A stretch of DNA of 64,000 nt from an uncultured Lachnospiraceae bacterium (GTDB lineage Bacteria > Bacillota > Clostridia > Lachnospirales > Lachnospiraceae). Shown here piece by piece: positions 17,718 through 25,563 of this stretch (position 1 is its first letter; every line of letters starts with the position of its first letter). Below the pieces are notes generated by a model. It had not been told where the DNA came from, did not search any database, and saw only the letters and a list, made by a program, of their open reading frames with translations. Position numbers and translations under genes: made by a program. The stretch lies in contig CAJTJY010000001.1 of assembly GCA_910576975.1 (NCBI GenBank), forward strand, positions 124,001 through 188,000, in the 5' to 3' direction.

Positions 17718-17969
17718 ATGAACAATGATAATAGAAACAAAGACATCCATCCCGTACCAGATCTCACAGACAATTATGATTATTTAAAGGCAAGCTCAGT
17801 CACAGACTGTACCGGAGCCGTCCCCAGGCCTCCCCAAAACAGCGCTGAGCTCGATTCCTACCTGGACGTCTACAATTTCCTTCCACAATGCGCCTACACG
17901 AACCCCAGTCCTCTAGAAATCGACATGTTTAGCGAAGAGCAGGGAAAAAATAAGCATTCCCAAGGATAA
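17718..17969 (+). CDS. small conserved hypothetical protein
   Basis: 83-residue acidic protein with no membrane segment. The ATG at 17718 is chosen for the upstream AGAGG (7 nt). Visible stretches are DYLKASSVTDCTGAVPRPPQ and ELDSYLDVYNFLPQ. Two cysteines are present (in DCTG and QCAY). I do not recognise a characterised family. It is single, with its own terminator-like hairpin downstream, and diverges from metF. Confidence 0.6.
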   Translation: MNNDNRNKDIHPVPDLTDNYDYLKASSVTDCTGAVPRPPQNSAELDSYLDVYNFLPQCAYTNPSPLEIDMFSEEQGKNKHSQG

Positions 17970-17995
17970 TTGCTTGAACGTCGAACAAAAACATA

Positions 17996-18115
17996 GGGGG
18001 CTGCTGCAAAATGAATTTCTAAAAAGATACAACACACATATTGCCCATATTTATAGACTCTGGGGCAAACAATATGTTTTAGAAATTTCTTATTTTGCGG
18101 CAGCTCCCTTTTTCT
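17996..18115 (+). terminator. long hairpin terminator (type Q repeat)
   Basis: Left arm from 17996 (GGGGGCTGCTGCAAAAT, then TTTCTAAAA) pairs with a right arm ending at 18108 (ATTTTGCGGCAGCTCCC), followed by TTTTTC on the plus strand. An inner CATATTGCCC/GGGGCAAACAATATG pairing is also possible. The outer stem resembles the hairpin at 23143-23234. Confidence 0.65.
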
Positions 18116-18162
18116 CTACATAGTTCAGACGTTTGGCGCCCAAACCCTTTCTTTACTGCTTC

Positions 18163-18711
18163 TCAATGCTTCCCATAAAGGTTCTTGTAATCCGTTCTTG
18201 TAAAGCGGTGGTATTGAAGGCCAAACGCATCCTCCTCCACGCAATAGACATATTCATCCACTGCCTGATCCTCAAAAAAGAAAATCAATGCGCCATCTTC
18301 TCCTGGCTGTTTTACTACCTGGCGAGAAAATTCCCAAAATAGCTGCTCCACTGACGCCATAGTGCTCTCTGACCTTTGAACCGTTTCCAAAAACTTTATC
18401 AAGAACGGGCTTGCCATTACATGATCTCTCACATATTTGAGTCCAGATTCTGGGATGCGGATGCAATACCTGTCCTGGTTATGGGTAATCTCCACTTCGC
18501 CAAAACGTTCCTGAACATTCCTGGAAAACAAAGCCAAAGCTTCTTGCAAACGCCCTTTCTGTTCTTGTGGCAATCCCAGCAGGGAACAGAGGCTTTCCGC
18601 AGGATAATACAATTCCACTGGCTCTTTCCCATATCCAATCTTAAGTTCCCATTCCTTTAGAGTGTCGCATACATTTTTCTCCAATGCCTGCCAGTCTGCA
18701 GATGGATTCAT
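18163..18711 (-). CDS. DUF3877-like protein
   Basis: 182-residue soluble protein. Features include YGKEPVELYYPAESLCSLLG (about residues 27-46), a central alpha/beta stretch and the C-terminal VDEYVYCVEEDAFGLQYHRF. It resembles the DUF3877 family of Clostridia by overall pattern and length; this is from memory of the family, so moderate confidence. No catalytic motif is visible. It follows the DUF6033-like gene (start 18711 against stop 18751) and may share its transcript. Confidence 0.55.
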   Translation of the reverse strand: MNPSADWQALEKNVCDTLKEWELKIGYGKEPVELYYPAESLCSLLGLPQEQKGRLQEALALFSRNVQERFGEVEITHNQDRYCIRIPESGLKYVRDHVMASPFLIKFLETVQRSESTMASVEQLFWEFSRQVVKQPGEDGALIFFFEDQAVDEYVYCVEEDAFGLQYHRFTRTDYKNLYGKH

Positions 18712-18750
18712 TCCAGACCTCCTTCAAAAATTCCGCTCCCTTAGCATCTG

Positions 18751-19491
18751 TCAGATCACGCTGTCAAACTGCTGCCCTACCCAGGTTTCCGCCTGTGTCT
18801 GAACCATGTCGGTACGGCTCATGGCAACTGTCTCGTTGATTTTTTGCAAGAGCTCATCCCAGGAGGAGGCCTCCACCGTCACCATGTCTTCTGGCCTGCC
18901 TTTATGCTTCGCTTCCACTTTCTCCTGCTGCTCTTTTGCTGCCGCTTTCTTATCAGCAATCTTCTTTTCTTCTGCTTTCTGCTCCTGTTTGTTGTGGAGC
19001 CGGTCCCGCTGGGCTGCCAATGACTTATCGATGACTGCAAAGAACGAGGCGTTTCCATTGTCGTCAAACTTCATGCCATAAGCTTTGACGCTGTTTGCAT
19101 TATCTCCCAGGCTGGTCTTCATCTTGGCGAAATCATTTGTCGCATTGCTCAATATTCCCTCATATTTCTTGCGGTAGGAAGCGTCCTCTGCCATTTTCTC
19201 AATCTTCTCATCATCGATCAGGACAATCAGGCTCTTATTGCTGGCATACTTGCCCACATTTGCTTCGGCTTCTTCTTTCATATCAGCGCTGACGAGAATA
19301 AACTCCATATTCCCATATTTTTTCTTCAGTTTTTCATAATATTTCTGCGCCTTTTCACTTAGCTTGGGGCTTCCAATCTCCTTTTGCCCATTCGGCTTGT
19401 TTGTCTTTACAGCAGACTTTGTCTTATCGCTTGCGACAGCCTGTGCTGCCGTCTTTGACGCATATGAATTTGCTAATCCGTTGGTATTCAT
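18751..19491 (-). CDS. DUF6033-like protein
   Basis: 246-residue hydrophilic protein starting MNTNGLANSYASKTAAQAV. The ATG at 19491 is preferred to 19650: it has GGAGGATATCAAG directly upstream, and the longer frame runs through a hairpin repeat. Residues 50-75 hold the recurring pattern SPKLSEKAQKYYEKLKKKYG; a charged helical stretch (QEQKAEEKKIADKKAAAKE) lies near 165-190 and is probably a coiled coil. The pattern fits the DUF6033 family of Lachnospiraceae, for which no function is established. Confidence 0.65.
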   Translation of the reverse strand: MNTNGLANSYASKTAAQAVASDKTKSAVKTNKPNGQKEIGSPKLSEKAQKYYEKLKKKYGNMEFILVSADMKEEAEANVGKYASNKSLIVLIDDEKIEKMAEDASYRKKYEGILSNATNDFAKMKTSLGDNANSVKAYGMKFDDNGNASFFAVIDKSLAAQRDRLHNKQEQKAEEKKIADKKAAAKEQQEKVEAKHKGRPEDMVTVEASSWDELLQKINETVAMSRTDMVQTQAETWVGQQFDSVI

Positions 19492-19522
19492 CTTGATATC
19501 CTCCATTCTGCGCATGTTTCGC
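19492..19522 (-). repeat. SD-leader repeat, copy e (3' part only)
   Basis: Minus-strand TGTGCGAAACATGCGCAGAA then TGGAGGATATCAAG precedes the DUF6033-like start. It matches the 3' third of the element before ilvE. Hairpin repeat R1 lies 14 nt further upstream. Confidence 0.45.
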
Positions 19523-19536
19523 ACATTGAGATAGCC

Positions 19537-19629
19537 GGGCTGTCGCACTGATATATTCACTTGTTCAAAAGGTCTTGCCGCTGATGCGGCAAAGACAGAA
19601 TGCAGAAATTTACGTTCGTGCGACAGCCC
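19537..19629. repeat. hairpin repeat R, copy 1
   Basis: Outer arms GGGCTGTCGCAC (19537-19548) and GTGCGACAGCCC (19618-19629) enclose TATATTCACTTGTTCAAAA and the inner stem-loop TTGCCGC/GCGGCAA. It lies 73 nt past the MATE stop (minus strand). It shares outer stem and inner sequence with copies at 43221, 45362 and 54309. Confidence 0.75.
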
Positions 19630-19702
19630 ATTTCTCCTTGAAATAAACAATTCCTATCTATGGCTTCTATTGTTTATATCGGATATTTTTGGAAAATGGT
19701 AA

Positions 19703-21034
19703 CTAATACTGATATCTTTTTCTAAATTTCAGGAACATTCCTGCCGACAGCGCCAAAGCCATCAACTCTGCCGCCGGAGTTGCCAGCCAGATTCCGCTTA
19801 CTCCAAGAATCGCAGGAAGCACAAGCATCGTGATCAGCATAAACACGAATGACCTGGAAAATGCAAGCACTGCAGATACCACTCCATTAGACAATGCGGT
19901 AAACATGCCGCTGGCAAAAATATTAAAGCCGACAAAGCACAGCGCTATCGTGCAAATCCGGTTTCCTGTCACCGCCAGATCATGCACCGGGTTTTGAGGA
20001 CGTGCAAACACTGAGACCAAAGGCTCGGTAAGCATAAAGGACGCTGTCACCGTCAGCACAGAAATTACCACGATTACTTTCAGGCTAATGCCAATCAGTT
20101 TTTTTAATTTTTGATGATTCTGTTCCCCATGATAAAAGCTGATCATAGGCGCAACCCCATAAGAATATCCAGTATACAGGGAACTTGCGAACATCAAGAC
20201 ATACATGATAATCGTGACGGCGGCTACTCCATTCTCTCCTACGTAGCGAAGCATCGTCCAGTTGAACATCATCGTAACGATTCCTGTCACTAGCGCTGTC
20301 GCCATTTCAGAGCATCCATTTGTGGCTGCACTTGCAAGTACCTTAAACCGGATCACCGGCTTTTTAAAATGCAACAAGCTCTTTTTGCGGCTGAATACCA
20401 CAAGCCCTACAACGGCTGTCACAGAATATCCAAGCCCCGTAGCGATGGCTGCGCCGCTGATTCCCATGCCAAATCCAGCAATAAACACATAATCCAGCAC
20501 CATGTTCAGCACGCCTCCAGTGACAGAGCAAATTAGGGAAAGCGTCGCTTTCTCACTGGCAATCATATACAAGGTAAAATTATTCATCAGCAAAATAGGA
20601 ACCGTAAACAACAAGTAACGGCTTAAATACTCCACGCAATACCCGGCTACATCCGCAGACAAGTTCATACCGGCAAAGATCTGATCCATCACCAGATATC
20701 CAAGCCCGCACATAAGAAACCCTGCCGCCACGTTTACCAGTATCAAAAAAGTAAAATCCTCCTTTGCCTCCGCCACTTTTTGTTGTCCCATTTTTTTCAT
20801 GATCACTGCGCTTCCTCCGGTGGCAAGCATGGTGGAAATCGCTGTGACAAGCTGAATCACAGGCGCAGTCAGATTGATTGCCGACAGAGCGTCCGTACTG
20901 ATTAAGTTTGATACAAACAATCCGTCCACCATCGTGTAAAAGGACATGAATACTGTCATGGCAATCGTTGGAACAGCAAATTTTAAAATATTTTTCAGTG
21001 TTACAGGCTTTTCATAAACATTTTGGTTTTCCAT
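19703..21034 (-). CDS. MATE family efflux transporter
   Basis: 443-residue multidrug/toxin exporter with about twelve hydrophobic segments in two related halves. Characteristic stretches: VPTIAMTVFMSFYTMVDGLF near the start, ALSAINLTAPVIQL, GVLNMVLDYVFI in the first half and CFVGFNIFASGMFTALSNG in the second. The closing part AAELMALALSAGMFLKFRK is typical. It is transcribed from a promoter with a 19-bp spacer and central dyad, and the MerR-type regulator is divergent, so expression is probably induced by a bound ligand. SD GAAAGAGAAAA is weak. Confidence 0.92.
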   Translation of the reverse strand: MENQNVYEKPVTLKNILKFAVPTIAMTVFMSFYTMVDGLFVSNLISTDALSAINLTAPVIQLVTAISTMLATGGSAVIMKKMGQQKVAEAKEDFTFLILVNVAAGFLMCGLGYLVMDQIFAGMNLSADVAGYCVEYLSRYLLFTVPILLMNNFTLYMIASEKATLSLICSVTGGVLNMVLDYVFIAGFGMGISGAAIATGLGYSVTAVVGLVVFSRKKSLLHFKKPVIRFKVLASAATNGCSEMATALVTGIVTMMFNWTMLRYVGENGVAAVTIIMYVLMFASSLYTGYSYGVAPMISFYHGEQNHQKLKKLIGISLKVIVVISVLTVTASFMLTEPLVSVFARPQNPVHDLAVTGNRICTIALCFVGFNIFASGMFTALSNGVVSAVLAFSRSFVFMLITMLVLPAILGVSGIWLATPAAELMALALSAGMFLKFRKRYQY

Positions 21035-21051
21035 AAGTTTTCTCTTTCCTC

Positions 21052-21080
21052 TTGCATTCCTGTTTCTTATATCGTACTAT
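21052..21080 (+). promoter_or_regulatory. predicted promoter of the MerR-family gene
   Basis: -35 TTGCAT (21052-21057), 17-nt spacer, -10 TACTAT (21075-21080), about 35 nt before the regulator start. Its -10 overlaps that of the divergent MATE promoter. Confidence 0.45.
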
Positions 21081-21106
21081 AAACTATACAGTAACTGTAC
21101 GGTCAA
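21076..21106 (-). promoter_or_regulatory. MerR-type promoter/operator of the MATE gene
   Basis: Minus strand: -35 TTGACC (21101-21106), 19-nt spacer, -10 TATAGT (21076-21081). The spacer contains the palindrome TACAGTAACTGTA (21087-21099). An elongated 19-20 bp spacer with a centred dyad is the hallmark of promoters activated by MerR proteins. Confidence 0.8.
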
Positions 21107-21119
21107 GGAGAATTTTAAA

Positions 21120-21971
21120 ATGAAAGAGAATACAAAGCTACTGACGATTGGCCAGTTTGCAGACCTTCACGGAATCAATAAAAAAACATTGATGTGGTAC
21201 GATCAAATCGGGCTGTTTGCGCCTGCCGCTGTCAATCCTGAAAACGGCTACCGCTACTACAACTACCATCAGAGCTCTATATTAGAAACTATCCTCTTAT
21301 TGCGGGAACTGGATGTTTCGATCAAAGAAATACAAGATTTTATGAATAACCGTTCCGCTTTCAGTCTAAAATGCCTTCTGGATCAAAAGATCGCAGAATT
21401 GGACTGCCACATTGCCAATCTCAAAGCAATCCGGGAAACCATGCGCGGGCAACGCCAAAACATGGAAACCCTCCTCACCATGGATCTGTCCAAAATATCC
21501 ATGGTCGAAAAAGAAGAACGTTATCTAGTGACCCTAGAGATCAACGATGACACCTCTTTTGACAAACAAGTGGAAATGATCACAGCCGAGACAAAAAGGC
21601 ATCACCTGCGCCGCCTGCACGACGCCGCCTACGGAACCATGATCTCTACGGAAGATCTCTACCATTATAATTTTAATCATTATTGCAAGCTCTTTATTGA
21701 GATCCCGCTTCCCATAGAGCAATGCCCCGGACTGTTCCTGCGCCCCAAAGGGACTTATCTTAGAGCGTTCCATAAAGGAGCATGGGAGGGAATTTCTCTC
21801 AAATATCAGGAAATTTTGAGTTATGCCAAAGACCACAAGCTGACCTTGAGCGGATTTTCTTATGAAATGGGAATTAACGAAAATGTCATTGACAGCATGG
21901 AAGATTATATTACGCAGATAGAGATTCCAATATTAAAAGCCAATGAGACGCAGCATCACGAAAAATGTTGA
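21120..21971 (+). CDS. MerR family transcriptional regulator with C-terminal effector domain
   Basis: 283 residues. N-terminal winged helix-turn-helix: LTIGQFADLHGINKKTLMWY followed by DQIGLFAPAAVNPENGYRYY, then the dimerisation helix (ILETILLLRELDVSIKEIQDF). Residues 125-283 look like a GyrI/BmrR-type ligand-binding domain. It is divergent from the MATE gene and very probably activates it through the dyad at 21087-21099. SD AAGGAG lies 10 nt upstream. Confidence 0.9.
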   Translation: MKENTKLLTIGQFADLHGINKKTLMWYDQIGLFAPAAVNPENGYRYYNYHQSSILETILLLRELDVSIKEIQDFMNNRSAFSLKCLLDQKIAELDCHIANLKAIRETMRGQRQNMETLLTMDLSKISMVEKEERYLVTLEINDDTSFDKQVEMITAETKRHHLRRLHDAAYGTMISTEDLYHYNFNHYCKLFIEIPLPIEQCPGLFLRPKGTYLRAFHKGAWEGISLKYQEILSYAKDHKLTLSGFSYEMGINENVIDSMEDYITQIEIPILKANETQHHEKC

Positions 21972-22048
21972 TATCGAGCGGGCCATCAGCTCTTTTCCAT
22001 CCTTTCTTTCGTCTTCTATCAACAACAGATACCCTCCATGGATTAATA

Positions 22049-22078
22049 TTGCCTCACGGTTCTTTCCTATGATACAAT
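22049..22078 (+). promoter_or_regulatory. predicted sigma-A promoter of the SGNH lipoprotein gene
   Basis: -35 TTGCCT (22049-22054), 18-nt spacer, -10 TACAAT (22073-22078), about 60 nt before the start codon. Confidence 0.5.
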
Positions 22079-22138
22079 GTAGTTGTTTCCATTCACAATA
22101 TCTTATTACCTAAATATCCATAGAAAGCGAGCAGAACC

Positions 22139-23137
22139 ATGAACAAAAAAATTTTCAAGAAAAGTAACACCCATCTTCTTCGTAACCGAAGAAAAATCCA
22201 TTCTATCACGCTTTGCTTGATGCTGATTGTCTCGTTGCTCTTAGGAGGCTGTTCCAACCCATCTAGCAATGGTGCAGATTCCACTTCCATTGTCGAGCCA
22301 TCTTCTGGAAAGACGGAGGCAGAAAGCCAGCCTTCCTCTTCCGAAAATCAGGACGATGTGGATTCTTCCGAGAACCAAGAAGAAGCTCCCTCAGATGTAG
22401 CAGATGAACCTGACGACGGCACATTTGATTACAATCAGCATCTTAGCTTAAAAGCGCCAGAACCGGCAGCGGGCGAATCCCCCAGGATTCTGTTTGTGGG
22501 CAACAGCCACACTTACACCAACGACCTGCCATCCATCTTTGCCCAGATCGCAGAAGCTATGGGACATGGAAGCGATGTCCAAGAACTCACAGAAGGCGCA
22601 TACAACCTGACGGAGTTTGCTGATCCTCAAGATCAGCTTGGCGCAGTGCTCAACCAGAAACTGACGGAAGAAGCATGGGATTTTGTTATCATACAGGAGA
22701 ACACCAACGACGCCTTTTCTTCTCCAGAGCAAGCCATGCTTCCTGCCGCAATGGCTCTTGATGAAAAAATCCGCGCAGCAGGGGGACAGACTGCCCTCCT
22801 TATGACCTGGTCGCCCAAGAACGGAGCCAGTATTTTCAGTCTCGAAGACGTCCAGTCGGTACTTACTGAGAACTTGATCACCGTGTCAGAAAATCTTGAC
22901 AGCCTCTTGATTCCAGGCGGAGTAGCATTTATGCGCTGTTTAGAGCAATATCCGCAGATCGAGCTTTGGGCAGAAGACGAGATGCATCCTTCGCTCGAAG
23001 GCTCCTATCTCGCCTCCTGCGTCGCATATGCAGTGATTTTTCAGGAATCCCCCGAAGGCTGCGCTTACACTGCTGACCTTGACGCCGAGACTGCAGCGCA
23101 GCTTCAATCGCTTGCGGCAGGATTTCTTGCCAAATAA
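22139..23137 (+). CDS. SGNH/GDSL-like hydrolase lipoprotein
   Basis: 332 residues. A basic N-terminus and hydrophobic core precede the lipobox LLLGGC (Cys about 38), so it should be a membrane-anchored lipoprotein. A low-complexity Ser/Glu/Asp linker follows (about 40-90). The catalytic domain begins at PRILFVGNSHTYTNDLPSIF (GNSH in place of GDSL) and ends with DEMHPSLEGSYLASC, giving Ser and Asp-x-x-His as expected for an SGNH fold; AWDFVIIQENTND supplies a block III-like segment. It resembles DUF4886-type proteins. Substrate unknown, possibly cell-surface esters. Single gene with a hairpin after its stop. Confidence 0.75.
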   Translation: MNKKIFKKSNTHLLRNRRKIHSITLCLMLIVSLLLGGCSNPSSNGADSTSIVEPSSGKTEAESQPSSSENQDDVDSSENQEEAPSDVADEPDDGTFDYNQHLSLKAPEPAAGESPRILFVGNSHTYTNDLPSIFAQIAEAMGHGSDVQELTEGAYNLTEFADPQDQLGAVLNQKLTEEAWDFVIIQENTNDAFSSPEQAMLPAAMALDEKIRAAGGQTALLMTWSPKNGASIFSLEDVQSVLTENLITVSENLDSLLIPGGVAFMRCLEQYPQIELWAEDEMHPSLEGSYLASCVAYAVIFQESPEGCAYTADLDAETAAQLQSLAAGFLAK

Positions 23138-23142
23138 ACAGG

Positions 23143-23234
23143 GGGCTGTTGCAAAATAGCCGTTATATGCAAGATATGGTTTTAAATCACAAATGATCCA
23201 TATATTGTATATAAGCCGCATTTTGCAACAGCCC
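23143..23234. terminator. hairpin terminator (type Q repeat)
   Basis: GGGCTGTTGCAAAAT (from 23144) pairs with ATTTTGCAACAGCCC (to 23234), continued inward by GCCGTTATAT/ATATAAGC. It starts 6 nt after the SGNH gene stop. The following T-run is weak (TGTCTTG). The 23235-23339 spacer holds nothing else recognisable. Confidence 0.6.
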
Positions 23235-23339
23235 TGTCTTGCAGCGCTTGGCTGCTTATCCATAAGTTAGGTTGTCAAATGTAAATATAAAATATTAAAT
23301 AAATATATATAATTCCCGCATTCTTGAATCGCAGGCTCC

Positions 23340-25544
23340 CTACGATTCTTTGCTGCGAATATAGATTTGGCATGAGTCATAATTTTCTGTAGGCACGGGA
23401 AGCAGTATTCCGCCGTTCATCAGTGCCGCACCTGTATATTCTCCAGCCGCTTCCTTACCTTTCCACATACAGTAAGTCTTTTCTTTACAAAGCCCCCGGA
23501 ACTTTACCGTATGAGCCGCCGGATTTCCATGCAGATCGGTATAGACTACGCCAAGACATGCCTCTTTCCTTTCTTTGTCAACATACTCCCAAGCTGTAAA
23601 GTCTCTATTTTCCAGTGGAGAAGTAAGCCGGTAATAATCCCCAAACTGGAACAGCCGGTAATGTTTCTTAAAGGTGCGGACCTGTTCCCTTGCCTCTTCC
23701 TTCTCTTCCTCTGTCAATTTGCTTAAATCCAGCTCATAGCCAAAGGTTCCCTGCATAGCGCATATTCCCCTGGTTTGAAAGGGGGTAACCCTTCCATTCT
23801 GGTGGTTCGGGCAGACAGAGACATGTGCTGATACCGAGGACATCGGATATCCAAAGGAAGTTCCGTACTGAATATTAAGTCGCTCCACCGCATCCGTATT
23901 ATCGCTGCACCATATTTGCGGCGCATAGTAAAGCATTCCGGCATCGAATCTTCCGCCGCCTCCGCTGCAGCCCTCCAACAGCAAATCGGGATAGCGCTGC
24001 AACAGCGCTTCCATCACATGGTACAATCCAAGCACATACCTGTGACGCAGCTCTCCTTGGCGCTCCCTAGGGAGCAGTGAACTGTAAGCCGCCGCCACAG
24101 AACGATTCATGTCCCATTTAATATATTGAATATTTGCAGAATCCATGATGGCAAACAGCCGCTCTTTGATATAGGAAAGCACGTCCTCACGGGTCATATC
24201 CAGTACAAGCTGGTTTCTTCCCCTGATCGGATTTCTGCCTGGAACGACCATCGCCCAATCTGGATGTCTGCGATACAAGTCACTGTCCTCCGAAATCATC
24301 TCCGGTTCAAACCAAAGCCCAAACATCAGCCCCAGGTCATTGACTTGATCTACAAGCTCTTTAAGCGTACATCCCAGCTTTTCCTCGTTGACATACCAGT
24401 CGCCAAGGCCAGCATCGTCATTGTCTCTTTTTCCAAACCAGCCATCGTCCAGCACCATCATGTCCAGTTCAAGCTCCGCAGCTTCCCTGGCAATCTTTAA
24501 CAGCTTGTCCGCATTGAAATCAAAATACGTTGCCTCCCAATTATTTACCAGGATCGGCCGTCTCTTATTTTTCCAAGGACTGCGGATTAAATGATTATGA
24601 AAACTATCATGATAGCAGTGAGACAGCTTTGCCAGCCCTTCGCCGCTGTATGCCATGGCAAGCTCAGGGGTGACAAACTTTTCACCTGGCTTCAAGCTCC
24701 AGGTAAAGTCACAATCGTCAATCCCCATCACCAGCCTGGTTTGATGGAACTGATCCACTTCCGCCTGCATATGGAATCCGCCGCTATAAAGGAGCGAGAA
24801 TCCAAAGCACTCTCCCATATCCTCTCTGGCATTCTGATCTGCCAATATCACGAAAGGATTATGCTGATGGCTGGATGTGCCCCGGGTGCTTCTCAGATCC
24901 GTTATGCCATGAAACAAAGGCGCACGCTCCATTTGACGTTCCCCGGCATGCCGTCCATAAAAATGAATCAGATCCATGCCGTCATGATCCATGTCCAGGC
25001 AGCCCGACAGCGCTTTATGGAGCCGGACTTCCCGTTTCGTCTTATTTTCTATGACCGCCGCTCTAGTAATAACGTCATACTCTTCAAACACGCCATACAG
25101 CAAATGCAGATACAACTCTTCCTGGCTGTCCTTCAACACAATTTCCAGGGTGTCAACCAGATCTTCCTCTGCAGCAAACATAGCTGGAAGCCCCTCCAGG
25201 GCGTATTTGCCATGCCGCATGCTGAAGCTGTCAAAAAACAACAAGCAGTCGCTGACGCCTTCCCCTAGATCTGCATGAAGGCAATCCACCCGGTAATCGC
25301 CGCTTCCGCACACCGGAAATTCCTGAGGCAGGAAATCTAGGGAATACGTCCTGTCTTCTCTTGCCTCATAGATATTTCCTGAAAATCCCCGGTCTGCCAT
25401 GGATACTAGATAGGAATAATCCGTGGCATCTGTACGTCTCCCATAATAAGTATGCAACAAGATTCCCTTATCATCCGCTTTCATCTGATAAGTACTATTC
25501 TTGGTCTGAAGCGTAAATACGCCTTTTTCAATTATAATCGCCAT
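23340..25544 (-). CDS. alpha-galactosidase, GH36
   Basis: 734-residue cytosolic enzyme cleaving terminal alpha-1,6-galactose from raffinose-family oligosaccharides or melibiose. Residues 1-300 form the beta-sandwich, then the catalytic barrel: LVNNWEATYFDFNADKLL (about 332-349), MMVLDDGWFGKRDND, the nucleophile motif IKWDMNR (475-481, Asp478) and the acid/base motif IWCSDNTDA (544-552, Asp548). A C-terminal beta domain closes it. No signal peptide. Last gene of the five-gene sugar operon (importer, GH13, GH36), 19 nt after the GH13 gene. Length matches Firmicutes GH36 enzymes (about 730). Confidence 0.94.
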   Translation of the reverse strand: MAIIIEKGVFTLQTKNSTYQMKADDKGILLHTYYGRRTDATDYSYLVSMADRGFSGNIYEAREDRTYSLDFLPQEFPVCGSGDYRVDCLHADLGEGVSDCLLFFDSFSMRHGKYALEGLPAMFAAEEDLVDTLEIVLKDSQEELYLHLLYGVFEEYDVITRAAVIENKTKREVRLHKALSGCLDMDHDGMDLIHFYGRHAGERQMERAPLFHGITDLRSTRGTSSHQHNPFVILADQNAREDMGECFGFSLLYSGGFHMQAEVDQFHQTRLVMGIDDCDFTWSLKPGEKFVTPELAMAYSGEGLAKLSHCYHDSFHNHLIRSPWKNKRRPILVNNWEATYFDFNADKLLKIAREAAELELDMMVLDDGWFGKRDNDDAGLGDWYVNEEKLGCTLKELVDQVNDLGLMFGLWFEPEMISEDSDLYRRHPDWAMVVPGRNPIRGRNQLVLDMTREDVLSYIKERLFAIMDSANIQYIKWDMNRSVAAAYSSLLPRERQGELRHRYVLGLYHVMEALLQRYPDLLLEGCSGGGGRFDAGMLYYAPQIWCSDNTDAVERLNIQYGTSFGYPMSSVSAHVSVCPNHQNGRVTPFQTRGICAMQGTFGYELDLSKLTEEEKEEAREQVRTFKKHYRLFQFGDYYRLTSPLENRDFTAWEYVDKERKEACLGVVYTDLHGNPAAHTVKFRGLCKEKTYCMWKGKEAAGEYTGAALMNGGILLPVPTENYDSCQIYIRSKES

Positions 25545-25563
25545 ACGAAATTACCTTTCTTCC

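Noticed and set aside
24591..25268. 225-codon plus-strand frame inside the alpha-galactosidase gene
   Set aside because: Antisense shadow of a strongly supported GH36 gene; no SD and no recognisable domain.
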